The notes under the pieces: model-generated
What the model was told of the DNA's origin: nothing
The model's input: the letters and a program-made list of their open reading frames with translations, nothing else
The model's database searches: none
Made by a program: the position numbers and the translations under genes
Assembly: GCF_002076895.1 (NCBI RefSeq)
Contig: NZ_CP020465.1
Span: 1,426,001 to 1,490,000, forward strand
DNA: 64,000 nt
Source of the DNA: Cognaticolwellia beringensis
GTDB lineage: Bacteria > Pseudomonadota > Gammaproteobacteria > Enterobacterales > Alteromonadaceae
Direction of reading: 5' to 3'
Part shown: in pieces, positions 1 to 9,415 of the stretch
Numbering within the stretch: the first letter of the stretch is position 1
Layout of the letters: each line of letters begins with the position of its first letter

Positions 1-66
1 TCCTTAAACCTAGCTGGTAAGCATGAATTAAAAACTCAAAGGCCGTTATTAAACGGCCTTTTTATA
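1..66 (+). terminator. Rho-independent terminator of an upstream gene
   Basis: A perfect 10-bp stem (AAAGGCCGTT at 38-47, AACGGCCTTT at 52-61) with a four-base loop is followed by a short T run. Before it, one frame reads a few codons (Leu-Lys-Pro-Ser-Trp) and stops at TAA 18-20, so the first bases may be the tail of a gene lying outside the window. That reading is only a guess from six codons. Confidence 0.75.
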
Positions 67-463
67 TTTAATATGAATGGTATGACGCGATCAAACAGAT
101 GTGAAAGAATGGCGATAGCAGATCTCACTAGCTCATCCTTGCTATCTTCGCTTTAGAACACTTCCATAACATCCCTAGCATAATCCTAGTCACTCCCTTT
201 TTAATACAAAACTAGCCGTTATTTTGACATGAAGATAAAAGTTGATGAACCTTATCGATTAAATCTTTATTCACTTACTCAAACATTGAAAAACGGTGGG
301 GTAATCAACTAAAGTATAAATTCTAAATATACGGTGAGGTTATTTAACTAACAATTAGATGAAGTATGGCTATTACGTAAATGTTTACGTAAAATAGCGA
401 CATTGGCTTTATATGAAAAAAAATTTACTATAAAGCGTACTTTTATTTGCTCCAAGGAATTCC
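67..463. other. Intergenic, no gene seen
   Basis: AT-rich spacer of about 400 bases with no convincing reading frame, RNA gene or repeat. The last 50 bases should hold the promoter of the DUF6172 gene. Confidence 0.6.
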
Positions 464-760
464 ATGAAAAAAACATTCGAGTTAACTCACCCAAAAATCA
501 AACTCGCTAGAATGATTGAGTCAGCGAAACACGAAGTTAAAAAATATTTAAAACGTGAACGTAATAAAACGCTACCTGAAGGTGCTGATTATTGGGATTT
601 TGATTGTAAAATTGGTAAAACTGAGCAAACGGCTGATGTTATTCATGTCACGACGATTAGCCAGGAAATTGATACGATTTTAGCAGAAGATACGACTTCA
701 TTTTATCTTGAAATTTTAGTTAAACCTGCCACTCGTTCATTTGAAGAAAAAGAGCTTTAA
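464..760 (+). CDS. DUF6172 family protein
   Basis: A 98-residue protein with no signal peptide or membrane segment. The N-terminal half is basic and carries the block I recognise from DUF6172 proteins (VKKYLKRERNKTLPEG, about residues 25-40, then YWDFDCKIG). The second half is acidic and looks like a beta-rich fold ending in a charged tail. The start is ATG 464, preceded by AAGGAA about seven bases upstream. It stands alone, downstream of a terminator and upstream of an unrelated secreted protein. Its function is unknown; the conserved basic block could contact nucleic acid, but that is speculation. Confidence 0.8.
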   Translation: MKKTFELTHPKIKLARMIESAKHEVKKYLKRERNKTLPEGADYWDFDCKIGKTEQTADVIHVTTISQEIDTILAEDTTSFYLEILVKPATRSFEEKEL

Positions 761-958
761 AATTTATTAATTCAATAGTCGTAAGTTTATTGTGCGTTTA
801 AAGTAAAGTTTTATAAACGCACAACATTATCGTTCAAGCTTCCTTCCACAACATAATCTATTATCTTTTCAGTTCATTCGCTATTCAGCGCTAATTAACT
901 ATACTTCTCCTGTCGATTTTTTGGCAAACATTTTTCGGTAAACAATGGAGAGTATAAA

Positions 959-1408
959 ATGAAACATATCGTCAAGTTTTTTGGATTATGTTGCATACTC
1001 TTTGCCTTTTCTTCTCAAGCAGAACTTGAGATTTATAAAGACTATGATCTTGGTAGTGAAATTATTTCAATGACCACCGTGCGTATTGACCCCAATATGG
1101 AGGATATTTATTTAGCAGGACTTCGAGAAAGTTGGGTGAAAGCGGTCCGCATGCAAAAAAAATTAGGCTACATTAAAGACTGGAAAATATATGGCAGTGA
1201 GCTGCCACAAAGTGGTGACTTTAATATGGTGTTAATGGTTATTTTTGAGAAAAGTAGTGATTTAGAACCAAATCAAGAAAAATACAATACCTTTATGAAA
1301 AGTTGGGGTAATGCCAATAAAGAAAATTCTCGAGAAATAACGAAAACCTATCCAAATGTAAGAACCTTAACGGGTGAATATCGATTAAGAGAAATTATGA
1401 TCAAGTAG
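959..1408 (+). CDS. Small secreted protein of unknown function
   Basis: A 149-residue protein with a typical Sec signal peptide (KH at the start, hydrophobic core of residues 5-20, likely cleavage after SSQA). The mature part is about 128 residues, rich in charged and aromatic residues, with no cysteine and no motif I can name. It should be periplasmic or secreted. The start ATG 959 has GGAG at 947-950, an eight-base spacing. It is a single-gene unit that ends at a strong bidirectional hairpin facing the deacetylase gene. I do not recognise the family. Confidence 0.75.
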   Translation: MKHIVKFFGLCCILFAFSSQAELEIYKDYDLGSEIISMTTVRIDPNMEDIYLAGLRESWVKAVRMQKKLGYIKDWKIYGSELPQSGDFNMVLMVIFEKSSDLEPNQEKYNTFMKSWGNANKENSREITKTYPNVRTLTGEYRLREIMIK

Positions 1409-1426
1409 CTTAGGCATTAAGCTGTT

Positions 1427-1456
1427 CTATACCTAAAGCCAATGCTTTAGGTATAG
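1427..1456. terminator. Bidirectional hairpin between convergent genes
   Basis: A perfect 13-bp stem (CTATACCTAAAGC / GCTTTAGGTATAG) with a CAAT loop lies between the secreted-protein gene and the HDAC-family gene, which converge here. The flanking T runs are weak, so it may stop transcription only partly. Confidence 0.65.
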
Positions 1457-1520
1457 TTATACTCAACTCAACTTTATAGCCAGGTGAATCTATTAATTTG
1501 ATGCCAGTATTTTATACATG

Positions 1521-2444
1521 TTAATAGCCGATTAATCCATTTATATGCGCTACAGCACTTCTTCCTAAAGCGTTGAGGGCATAGCCACCTTCAAGCACAG
1601 ACACAATCCGACCATGAGCATATTTATCGGCAATATCTTTAAGTTGGTCAGTTACCCAACGATAATCTTCATCTACTAAACACACTTGTGACATTTCGTC
1701 TTCTATATGCGCGTCGAAGCCTGCTGAAATAAATATTATTTGCGGCTTAAATTTCTTTAATGCGGGTAACCAATGATCGAGAATCGCTTCTCTAAAGTCA
1801 TTACTTTTTGTTGTTGCCGCTAATGGTGTATTAATGATTGGCGGTTTAGTACTTTCTTGCACTTCAAATGGATAAAATGGATATTGATAAGTAGAACAAA
1901 ATAAATAGCCTTTTTTACCTTTTATAATATTTTCTGTACCGTTGCCGTGATGAACGTCAAAATCAACAATAGCGACGCGCTTTAATTTATATTTTTCTTT
2001 AGCATAGGCGGCAGCAATAGCGACATTATTAAAAAAACAAAATCCCATCCCTTTATCGTATTCAGCATGATGACCTGGGGGTCTGGTAGCGCAGAATGCT
2101 GACGAAATCTCTTTTGACATCACTAGGTCTACCGCAACTTTTGCGGCACCAGCGGAAAGTAGAGCAGCATTAAGCGTATTTGGGTTCATAACCGTATCGT
2201 CATCAACGTTATACGTACCTTCGCTTGGTGCATTGGCAAAAATTGATGCTATATAGTTTTTGTCATGTGCTAAATAAAGTAGCTCTTTATCAATAGGCTT
2301 TGCATCAAATTGTTTAATAACATACTCGAGACCGCTACGTATAAGCTGATCCTGAATAGCAGCCATACGTGCTGGCGCTTCAGGGTGATGTTCTCCCATG
2401 TCATGTGTTAAGCACTGGTGATGACTAATAACGCCAACGGTCAT
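1521..2444 (-). CDS. Histone deacetylase family protein (AcuC/acetylpolyamine amidohydrolase type)
   Basis: A 307-residue zinc-dependent deacetylase of the arginase/deacetylase fold. Visible landmarks are RPPGHH at 121-126 (catalytic His pair 125/126), DFDVHHGNGT at 161-170 (zinc ligands Asp163 and His165), AGFDAH at 241-246 (third ligand Asp244) and EGGY at 285-288 (transition-state Tyr). All catalytic residues are intact. Bacterial members remove acetyl groups from lysines of proteins such as acetyl-CoA synthetase, or from small amines; the substrate cannot be read from sequence. ATG 2444 is preceded by AAGGAG. It lies 82 bases behind the CoA-transferase/GNAT gene on the same strand, a likely operon that pairs a possible acetyltransferase with a deacetylase. 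Confidence 0.93.
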   Translation of the reverse strand: MTVGVISHHQCLTHDMGEHHPEAPARMAAIQDQLIRSGLEYVIKQFDAKPIDKELLYLAHDKNYIASIFANAPSEGTYNVDDDTVMNPNTLNAALLSAGAAKVAVDLVMSKEISSAFCATRPPGHHAEYDKGMGFCFFNNVAIAAAYAKEKYKLKRVAIVDFDVHHGNGTENIIKGKKGYLFCSTYQYPFYPFEVQESTKPPIINTPLAATTKSNDFREAILDHWLPALKKFKPQIIFISAGFDAHIEDEMSQVCLVDEDYRWVTDQLKDIADKYAHGRIVSVLEGGYALNALGRSAVAHINGLIGY

Positions 2445-2526
2445 ATTTACACTCCTTTATACCTTCAATGCTAAGCGTTACTTACTCATAGCTCAGCGAT
2501 TCCAATGTTGTTAATGTATGATTTAA

Positions 2527-4362
2527 TTATAGGGTGTAAGCCAAGCTTACTTCGTCATAACCGTCGGATGGTTTTCTTAAAAAACCTGCTTTTTCAAATA
2601 CTTTCAACATAGGCGCATTGTCTCGTCTGACACTTGCTATTAATTGCTCAACACCACGAATTTTAGCAATAGTTATTATTTCAGTAAGCAGTGCTTTAGC
2701 CATACCTTTACCTCGTTTACTTTCTTTAATAACGAATGCAACTTCCGCGCTATTATTCGCTTCAAGATAATAATAACGGCCAACACCTTGAATAGATTCA
2801 CCTAGATGATCACGTTCTGTTAAACATAAGGCTAAATCAATATGCTGATTTACACTGACCAAGTCACACGATTTTTCACGGGTCATTTGTGTTGTATGGT
2901 GGTTGTATCGCATCATTAATGTTTCTTGATTATGGGAGTAAAAAAATTCCTGTAGCTTACGTTCGTCAGCTGGTGACAACGCACGAAGAAAGTATTCTGA
3001 ATCAGCAAATGTAAAACGCTTTATCTCTACTTCTCCAAGTTCAGGTACTGATGTCGGGGTATTTTCTTGGTATTCAGGTACCCAATAGTGCTTACGAACA
3101 TCTCTAAGTAATTGATCACGAAATTTAGGATGTGCAATTCGGATTAACTCTAAAGCCCGTTCGCGAATGCTTTTTCCTTGCAGCGAAGCAATACCGTATT
3201 CGGTGACAACATATGAAACATGTCCTCGAGAGGTAACTACGCCACCACCTTCAGTAATATGTGCAACGATACGCGATATTTTACCGTCTTTGGTTGTTGA
3301 AGGGAGGGCGATGATTGGCTTACCCCCCTTACTTAAAGAGGCGCCGCGAATAAAGTCGACTTGCCCACCAATCCCACTATAAAAATGATAACCAATGGAG
3401 TCTGATACTACTTGACCGGTTAAATCGACTTCAATAGCGCTATTAATAGACACCATCTTGTCATTACGTGCGATATTTACGGGTGAATTAACATGCTCGC
3501 TGGGATAAAATTCAACGTGAGGGTTACCATCAACAAACTTGTATAAGCGACGCGTTCCAACGCAAAAACTGACCACAGTTTTACCCTTGTGGAAGGTTTT
3601 TTTACGGTTATTAATTACACCAGAAAGCATTAAGTCGATAATGCCATCGGAAATTAATTCACTATGCACGCCTAGGTCTTTATGTTTAGCTAAATAGCGT
3701 AATACTGCCGAAGGAATGTTACCAATGCCAATTTGGATAGTAGAGCCGTTGTCGACTAACATGGCCACATATTGGCCTACTTGTTCGGTTACACGATCTA
3801 TTACCGGTATTGGCGTTTCTGGTAAGTATTGTTGTACGGTCATAGAAGCATGAATTTGATTGACATGAACAAAACTATGACCATTAGTGCGAGGCATTTT
3901 AGGATTAATTTGTGCAATGACATATTTTGCTTTATTTATTGCAGCCTGAATAATGTCAACACTGACGCCTAATGAGCAATAACCATATTCGTCTGGTGGA
4001 CTAACCATAATCAATGCAACGTCTAGTGGTAAAATGTTTTCATTAAATAACTTTGGAATTTCGGATAAGAAGGAAGGAGTGTAATCTGCACGGCCTTCAT
4101 TAATTGCTTTGCGAATTTTTTCGCCACCAATAAAAAAAGCGTTAACCTTAAATAAATCTTTGTGTTTTGGTTCTACCCAAACATCATCAGAAAGTGTCAA
4201 AATATGTACAACTTCGATGTCATGCAAACCTTGGCTATTGGCAATAATATCCTCAATTAATGCATTAGGTACTGCAGCGTTAGAGCCAATAAAAATCCTA
4301 TTTCCAGATTTTAGGTATTTAGACCAGTCGATAGTAGACGGGGACTTTTTCCGTAATGACAT
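2527..4362 (-). CDS. Acetyl-CoA hydrolase/CoA-transferase fused to a GNAT acetyltransferase
   Basis: A 611-residue two-domain protein. Residues 1 to about 440 form a family I CoA-transferase/acetyl-CoA hydrolase related to 4-hydroxybutyrate CoA-transferase. The glycine-rich IQIGIGNIPSAV (209-220) and the expected catalytic Glu235 in HSELISDG are present. The last 150 or so residues are a GNAT domain with the acetyl-CoA loop KRGKGMAKAL and the C-terminal block ending in FEKAGFL. The first domain may move CoA between short-chain acids or hydrolyse acetyl-CoA; the second would transfer acetyl groups to an amine or lysine. Start ATG 4362 has a GAGAG ribosome site. It is followed by the HDAC-family gene, which suggests coupled acetyl-CoA handling and protein acetylation. 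The physiological substrates are not known. Confidence 0.9.
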   Translation of the reverse strand: MSLRKKSPSTIDWSKYLKSGNRIFIGSNAAVPNALIEDIIANSQGLHDIEVVHILTLSDDVWVEPKHKDLFKVNAFFIGGEKIRKAINEGRADYTPSFLSEIPKLFNENILPLDVALIMVSPPDEYGYCSLGVSVDIIQAAINKAKYVIAQINPKMPRTNGHSFVHVNQIHASMTVQQYLPETPIPVIDRVTEQVGQYVAMLVDNGSTIQIGIGNIPSAVLRYLAKHKDLGVHSELISDGIIDLMLSGVINNRKKTFHKGKTVVSFCVGTRRLYKFVDGNPHVEFYPSEHVNSPVNIARNDKMVSINSAIEVDLTGQVVSDSIGYHFYSGIGGQVDFIRGASLSKGGKPIIALPSTTKDGKISRIVAHITEGGGVVTSRGHVSYVVTEYGIASLQGKSIRERALELIRIAHPKFRDQLLRDVRKHYWVPEYQENTPTSVPELGEVEIKRFTFADSEYFLRALSPADERKLQEFFYSHNQETLMMRYNHHTTQMTREKSCDLVSVNQHIDLALCLTERDHLGESIQGVGRYYYLEANNSAEVAFVIKESKRGKGMAKALLTEIITIAKIRGVEQLIASVRRDNAPMLKVFEKAGFLRKPSDGYDEVSLAYTL

Positions 4363-4890
4363 ATTGCTCTCTATTATTGCAACTGAGGCATTTAATTTAT
4401 CACAGAACTTAATCTATATTGATTAAATACCTACTGATTCGTTAATTTATCAGCTTAAAGCGGTCTATATAGTAACTTTCATTGCTATCTGTCATCCCAA
4501 TAGTTAGCTATGAGTGACTTACACGCTTGAATTTAAATATTGATCCTTATTTAAGTTTGATGAATTATATTATCTCTTTGCAGTCAGTATGACTTAGTGA
4601 TTTATTTATTACTTGATCCTAGTCAAATCAAATACTTTAATAAACTAAATGATTAGCCAAAGTAAGCTGAATATTAGTTAACTTTACAATTAAGTCGCCA
4701 ATATTTATCTAAGATAGAGACTTAAAAATAATAGCTAAAACATTAACCTCACAAATTAAAACTATGAGCATTGATTCATGCAAAAGATGAATATAGATTT
4801 TAATCTGAAAATTGTTAGCTTAATTGAAGTGCTTTCAATCATCTTGCCCGCATAAGCGAATACAATAAGTAAATCGCCTGTTTAGCAAAC
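4363..4890. other. Intergenic, AT-rich, no gene seen
   Basis: More than 500 bases between two minus-strand genes. It must contain the promoter of the CoA-transferase/deacetylase unit near 4363-4450. I see no reading frame, RNA gene or repeat worth naming. Confidence 0.5.
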
Positions 4891-4920
4891 ATAAAAAAGC
4901 CCAATTAAATTGGGCTTAGA
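4891..4920 (-). terminator. Rho-independent terminator of the 389-residue orphan gene
   Basis: Arms AAGCCCAAT (4897-4905) and ATTGGGCTT (4909-4917) form a hairpin that, read on the minus strand, is followed by a run of T. It lies about 40 bases after the stop of the minus-strand gene. Confidence 0.85.
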
Positions 4921-4955
4921 ATATTACGACTTTACTAACCAGCAAAAAGTCATAG

Positions 4956-6125
4956 TTAGCCAAAAATATTACGCATTAAAGTAATAGCTTGGTCAACCGT
5001 TTTACCGTCTTTAACACTATTCACTATAGTACTACGCATGTTGAGTATAAAATCAGGAATATCATCTGCTTCAAAAGCTTTATCAACAATAGCCTCTGCT
5101 GAAGCTTTACTTCGTTTTACGGCTTTAGCCACACCAATTTTAATTTTTTTAGGTTTATCACGCATACGAATATAGTTTGAATTTTCCGCTAACGAATTAT
5201 CAGCAAATAAAAATAGATCAATTAATATGGCTCTATTTTTCCAAAGCTGAAGTTCAATTTCATCGCTTGGCTCTTCGCTACGCCACCACTGTGTATTTCT
5301 AATACCTGCAATCATTTCATGCCAATAATCATCAAAACTTTGGTTGTTTAGTTTTACCAAGCCTAAGCCTAGTGACAAGGTGTCTATTTTTCCACTAGTT
5401 AACGCAATAAATTGGTCTGGTCGGCGCATGGCCAACAATCGTGTTGCTGCACTCAATGGTGCTTTTTCTTCATTGGTGTGATCAGCAAATATGCCTTGAT
5501 AAGCATTAACAAAGCTTTCATAGTTTGCCAATGTAACATCACCGTCCAAGGGGATGTTAGCAAGGGCTTGATCAAAGGCTTGTGGATGAGATTTTAATAG
5601 TTGATGAAAAGTTTTGGCACCACGGGTTCCAGCAAACCACTCTACATCAAAGTCATAAACACTGATATCATGCTGGGCGCTATGTTTTCCAGCAAACGCT
5701 AGTCTGTCTTCATCAATCATATCAGCCAATTTATTACTGCGTATCGCTGCAATATAATCTAATAGTTTTAGTCTTTCGGGTAAGGCTTGTAACTTAGTGT
5801 GTTCTTTTATAAAGTCAGTAAATATAGGCCATGGGATAATACGAGCCATTTTTAATTGGCAAGCACTAACACCGTTAGACAGTGTTTCTTGTAATTTCTT
5901 TAAAGGCTTTTGTTGGCTTGGCTCTAATAAGTCATGATTTATGTCATGTAAGCAAATTCGATATAACTCTCTGCACCAGTTAAGAAAATTATCAGGATGA
6001 TTTTCTACTTTTACGGCCATTAAATTAAGGCTGATCTCAGCGACAAACGACAAAGCGTTTTGGTAAATTGATTGTTCGGTAGCACTAAGTGACATGGCAT
6101 TTGGCGAGGTAAGTAACTTTCTCAT
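4956..6125 (-). CDS. Hypothetical protein (389 residues)
   Basis: A soluble, mostly helical protein without signal peptide or membrane segment. I do not recognise its family. Visible features are a Trp/Phe-containing block near residue 160 (DFDVEWFAGTRGAKTF), a middle region with SAATRLLAMRRPDQFIAL, a tryptophan-rich stretch near 275-295 (TQWWRSEE) and a basic linker near 325-345 (KPKKIKIGVAKAVKRSK) before a helical C-terminus. Met11 is an alternative start. The gene is monocistronic and ends at a good terminator. The RRPDQFIALTSGK block somewhat resembles segments seen in type II restriction-like or AAA-associated proteins, but I would not assign a function on that. Confidence 0.7.
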   Translation of the reverse strand: MRKLLTSPNAMSLSATEQSIYQNALSFVAEISLNLMAVKVENHPDNFLNWCRELYRICLHDINHDLLEPSQQKPLKKLQETLSNGVSACQLKMARIIPWPIFTDFIKEHTKLQALPERLKLLDYIAAIRSNKLADMIDEDRLAFAGKHSAQHDISVYDFDVEWFAGTRGAKTFHQLLKSHPQAFDQALANIPLDGDVTLANYESFVNAYQGIFADHTNEEKAPLSAATRLLAMRRPDQFIALTSGKIDTLSLGLGLVKLNNQSFDDYWHEMIAGIRNTQWWRSEEPSDEIELQLWKNRAILIDLFLFADNSLAENSNYIRMRDKPKKIKIGVAKAVKRSKASAEAIVDKAFEADDIPDFILNMRSTIVNSVKDGKTVDQAITLMRNIFG

Positions 6126-6421
6126 GAGACAATATTTCCGACGATAAAAACATAAAAATAGGGCGGCATGATACGTGTAAAATCGGCTAACGCAAGCGAT
6201 AAAGTATAATTTAATAGAGAAATGAATAACTGATGTTTAAAGCAACAGCATCTGGGGACTTAATCAACTAAAACCTATGCCCATGCAATTATAATCATTG
6301 GCTAGACATAGACTTTAGAATTGAAAATATTAGCGACCAACTGATTAATGCCAATTTGATTAATTAAGTGTTCTACTTTCTTTGAGGAAAAATAGACGAC
6401 TAAATTAGTCTCATTGGAAGA

Positions 6422-6688
6422 TTATTCAACAGAGATTGTTTGTTTTGATTTTGTATAATATTTTACCAAACCGATTACTGAGGCAGCAATCCAGAATAGT
6501 TCAATGACAAAACTTGCTAAATTAAAGTTGTAGCAAAGACTGATTAACAGCAAAATAGCGCCAGAAAGATTGATTAAGTTATACGCTAAACTCTTTGGAT
6601 TTATTTTTTCCAGTTGTAGCATTATAAATGCGCCAACAACGAGAATTGTTCCAGACATACCAATAATATCGAATAAAATATCGATCAT
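6422..6688 (-). CDS. CBU_0592-type small integral membrane protein
   Basis: About 88 residues with three hydrophobic segments, starting IDILFDIIGMSGTILVVGAF. This matches the small CBU_0592 family of inner-membrane proteins as I remember it; the function is unknown. The open frame extends 35 codons further upstream to 6793, but that part is basic and not membrane-like, and GGAG sits six bases before the ATG at 6688, so I take 6688 as the start. Confidence 0.72.
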   Translation of the reverse strand: MIDILFDIIGMSGTILVVGAFIMLQLEKINPKSLAYNLINLSGAILLLISLCYNFNLASFVIELFWIAASVIGLVKYYTKSKQTISVE

Positions 6689-7057
6689 AATGAACTCCAA
6701 GCTATAGAGGGTGATCCAAAATGCTGGCCCTATCCGTGGGTTGGATCGTTTTCGTTCCGTGAAACAGCTTGTCGTTTTACTGAAAATAACCAAAGCTATA
6801 AAGCAAAAACTATCAGTACAGTAATTTATTATCTTATGCAGATTATCTCTGAAGGTAAAGTAACAAAATGTTACCTATTTATTTTTAAACAGGGACCATC
6901 AAATCGATAAAGCCTGATAAAAAATTGATTTTTACTACTTGTTCTTTCTTTTGAAGAAAAGTAACCTAACACCTGGTCTGACCATTATTTCTATTTCTAG
7001 TATGGTTAGCATTAATAAAAAGCTAAATTCTAACAAGTAGTGAATAATGATAGGTAA
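6689..7057. other. Intergenic with an imperfect inverted repeat
   Basis: A spacer between divergent genes. GATCCAA near 6714 and TTGGATC near 6741 form an inverted repeat just upstream of the small membrane-protein gene; it could be an operator or a leader hairpin. Nothing else is recognisable. Confidence 0.4.
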
Positions 7058-7951
7058 ATGTTAATGCAGCAAGAATCAATTTATATAGCCGATGGTGAAG
7101 ATCAGCTTCACTTACGCCATATTTGGAAAAATGTCGGCGGTGTGCCAATTTTTATGTTGCATGGCTTAATTGAAAACGGCTTTATCTTCTATACAGAAAA
7201 AGGCAAGGGATTAGCTTGTTATCTTGCAGAACAAGGTTTTGATGTTTATGTTGCTGACTTACGTGGGCGAGGGAAAAGCCGGCCAGCGATTAATTCGACA
7301 TCGACATTTGGCCAACACGAAGCTATCACACGAGACATTCCGTTATTTCTCGAAAAAATTCAGCACTTGAATAGCCAAAAAATTCATCTTATTGCCCATT
7401 CATGGGGGGGCGTATTAATAACGAGCTTTTTGGCTCGATATCCGCAATGGCTCGCAAAAGTAAAAAGCAAAACGTGTTTTGGAACCAAGCGAGTTGTAAC
7501 GGTTAAAACCTTTGAAGCTTATTTTAAATTAGGTTTAATGTGGCGGTATATCGCGCCAATTGTAGCAAAAAATCAGGGCTATTTTGATGCTAAAAAATTT
7601 AGATTTGGCTCTGATAGTGAAACAATTTTGTCGCTAAAAGAAAGCATAGCATGGGTTATCCCAGGACAATGGCGTGATCAATACGATGGTTTTGATTACT
7701 ATAATGCAGCACAAAATGTAACCTGGCCACCCACTTGGCATTTCACTGGTATTAATGATCATGCTTTAGGACACAAGCAAGATGTAAAGTTGTTTATTGA
7801 CGAATGTGGCAATAGCGCAGCAAAATTCTCAGTATTATCAAAACAGGCAGGTAACATAGCTGATTACGACCACATTAATATTTTAACTCATGCGCAGGCG
7901 ATACATGATCATTTTCCAACACTTGTCACTTGGCTAAAAACACAGGATTAA
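7058..7951 (+). CDS. Alpha/beta hydrolase
   Basis: A 297-residue alpha/beta-hydrolase-fold protein without signal peptide. FMLHGL (32-37) is the HG oxyanion-hole motif, DLRGRGKS (67-74) the usual loop, and HSWGG (114-118) the nucleophile elbow with Ser115. Likely acid and base are the Asp of GINDHALGH and the His of YDHINIL near the C-terminus. It should be a cytoplasmic esterase or lipase-like enzyme; the substrate is unknown. ATG 7058 and ATG 7064 are both possible starts, sharing a weak AGG site. It is alone in its orientation. Confidence 0.88.
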   Translation: MLMQQESIYIADGEDQLHLRHIWKNVGGVPIFMLHGLIENGFIFYTEKGKGLACYLAEQGFDVYVADLRGRGKSRPAINSTSTFGQHEAITRDIPLFLEKIQHLNSQKIHLIAHSWGGVLITSFLARYPQWLAKVKSKTCFGTKRVVTVKTFEAYFKLGLMWRYIAPIVAKNQGYFDAKKFRFGSDSETILSLKESIAWVIPGQWRDQYDGFDYYNAAQNVTWPPTWHFTGINDHALGHKQDVKLFIDECGNSAAKFSVLSKQAGNIADYDHINILTHAQAIHDHFPTLVTWLKTQD

Positions 7952-8041
7952 AACCGCTAGTAAGATAAAATATGACCATATTTTATATTGGTTTAGTACA
8001 ACTTAACGACAGAGTAAGATGGTGTAATAACTATTTAATTA

Positions 8042-9415
8042 TTAATCATCGTCATCTGCTTTCATCGCCTCTATGTTCACAATAGTAGAACGATTTAGAG
8101 TGATCTTAAAACGTTGTGTTTGTTGTAAATCTTTTTTATCCGTTTGCATTAACACTACATTTATTTGGTAACGGCGTTCAACCGCTTGCTTTGTTACTTT
8201 ACTGCCATCCAGAGAATATAAGCGACCTTCACCTTTTTTTAGGAAACGAATAAAGGGCGTTAAATTAAAATAGATACGCTGTTGAATTTCATCATAGCCG
8301 GGCATAAAGCTTTTTGCATTTACTTTCGTGTCACTACGAAAGTGCAGTAATTGTGCGGCCTGTTTATTTTGATGACGACGGTTTTGAAATAACTTATCAA
8401 CTTTTTTGGGTAGGTCTTTATTGCGAATGTATTCAAGCCAAATTGTTTGGGTTGCAATACGATTTTTATTTACACTATTGGTGTAAATATTTTTCCATTT
8501 AGGCAAACCTTTTTGAATATAACGCCAAATAACACGAGTAATATCGTCTTTAAATATTTCCCTTAAGCCATAAACAAAGCCTAACATGCCGACTAAAGCA
8601 ATGGTTACTTCAGTAAAATTAGCTCGAGCATTTAGCACTAACATCATCACAAAAGCCATAATTACCGCTGTAACTGTGCCACTGACAATACGCTTTAAAT
8701 TGCGGTTAAGACTTTTAACTTCTTGCTGAAGTACTACACCGTATTCGATTAACCGCTGCAGCAAGCGCATTTTGTTCGTGATACGATTAGGATCATCTAA
8801 AGTAATTTGCGAATTATATTGATTGGCTTCGCGGTACTCACTTTCACTACGACATAAGGCGAACAAAAAATTTCTTTCGGTAGTAAAGTCACTACTTTTT
8901 GGTCCACGAGAAAGCAACTTTAAAAACGATTGCTCGACTTGCCAACTAAGGTAATTGTCGGCATTTTCAAAAAATGGACTAAGTTTTTTATCTGGCGGGG
9001 TATATCGCCTAAGTTTCTTCAGTAAACCAGAAATTTGCTCTGCTAGCACAATGGCTTGAGGATAAAAACTCTCGCTTTCTCTAAGCTTAATAGTCTGTTT
9101 TATATCCGTATCTAAGGCAATTCGAATCTGATAAGAAAATAAATTAAGGTTAAGCCGATAATCACTTTGCTCACCTTTAGTTTGGCTTATAAATCGGCTG
9201 CGCACTAAAGGTATGTGTAGTTGGTCTGAGTAATAAGCACTGTGATTTTCAATGCTGCTATGAAAATAATGCTCTTCGGCTAAGGTTTTAGGGCCTATAC
9301 CCATTTCAACCGGTAATGAAAAATATAAATCCAGTCTTTGATGATCAGTAGGCAACAACTGATAACTAACCTTAATGGAAAGGTTTTCGTCTTGGGTAAG
9401 TTTGGTGTTGTTCAC
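8042..9415 (-). CDS. Hypothetical membrane protein (457 residues)
   Basis: I do not recognise the family. The N-terminal 230 residues are soluble and beta/alpha mixed. Two adjacent transmembrane helices follow at about 240-285 (core VTAVIMAFVMMLVL and VTIALVGMLGFVYG), and the last 170 residues are soluble and basic, ending in an acidic ADDDD. The topology suggests a cytoplasmic protein anchored by a short hairpin. The start ATG 9415 is followed by NNTKLTQDEN. No operon partner is evident: the gene stands between a convergent hydrolase gene and a long AT-rich spacer. Confidence 0.7.
   Translation of the reverse strand: MNNTKLTQDENLSIKVSYQLLPTDHQRLDLYFSLPVEMGIGPKTLAEEHYFHSSIENHSAYYSDQLHIPLVRSRFISQTKGEQSDYRLNLNLFSYQIRIALDTDIKQTIKLRESESFYPQAIVLAEQISGLLKKLRRYTPPDKKLSPFFENADNYLSWQVEQSFLKLLSRGPKSSDFTTERNFLFALCRSESEYREANQYNSQITLDDPNRITNKMRLLQRLIEYGVVLQQEVKSLNRNLKRIVSGTVTAVIMAFVMMLVLNARANFTEVTIALVGMLGFVYGLREIFKDDITRVIWRYIQKGLPKWKNIYTNSVNKNRIATQTIWLEYIRNKDLPKKVDKLFQNRRHQNKQAAQLLHFRSDTKVNAKSFMPGYDEIQQRIYFNLTPFIRFLKKGEGRLYSLDGSKVTKQAVERRYQINVVLMQTDKKDLQQTQRFKITLNRSTIVNIEAMKADDDD

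Noticed and set aside
6689..6793. Upstream extension of the small membrane-protein gene
   Set aside because: The extension is basic and non-membrane-like; GGAG six bases before 6688 supports the shorter start.
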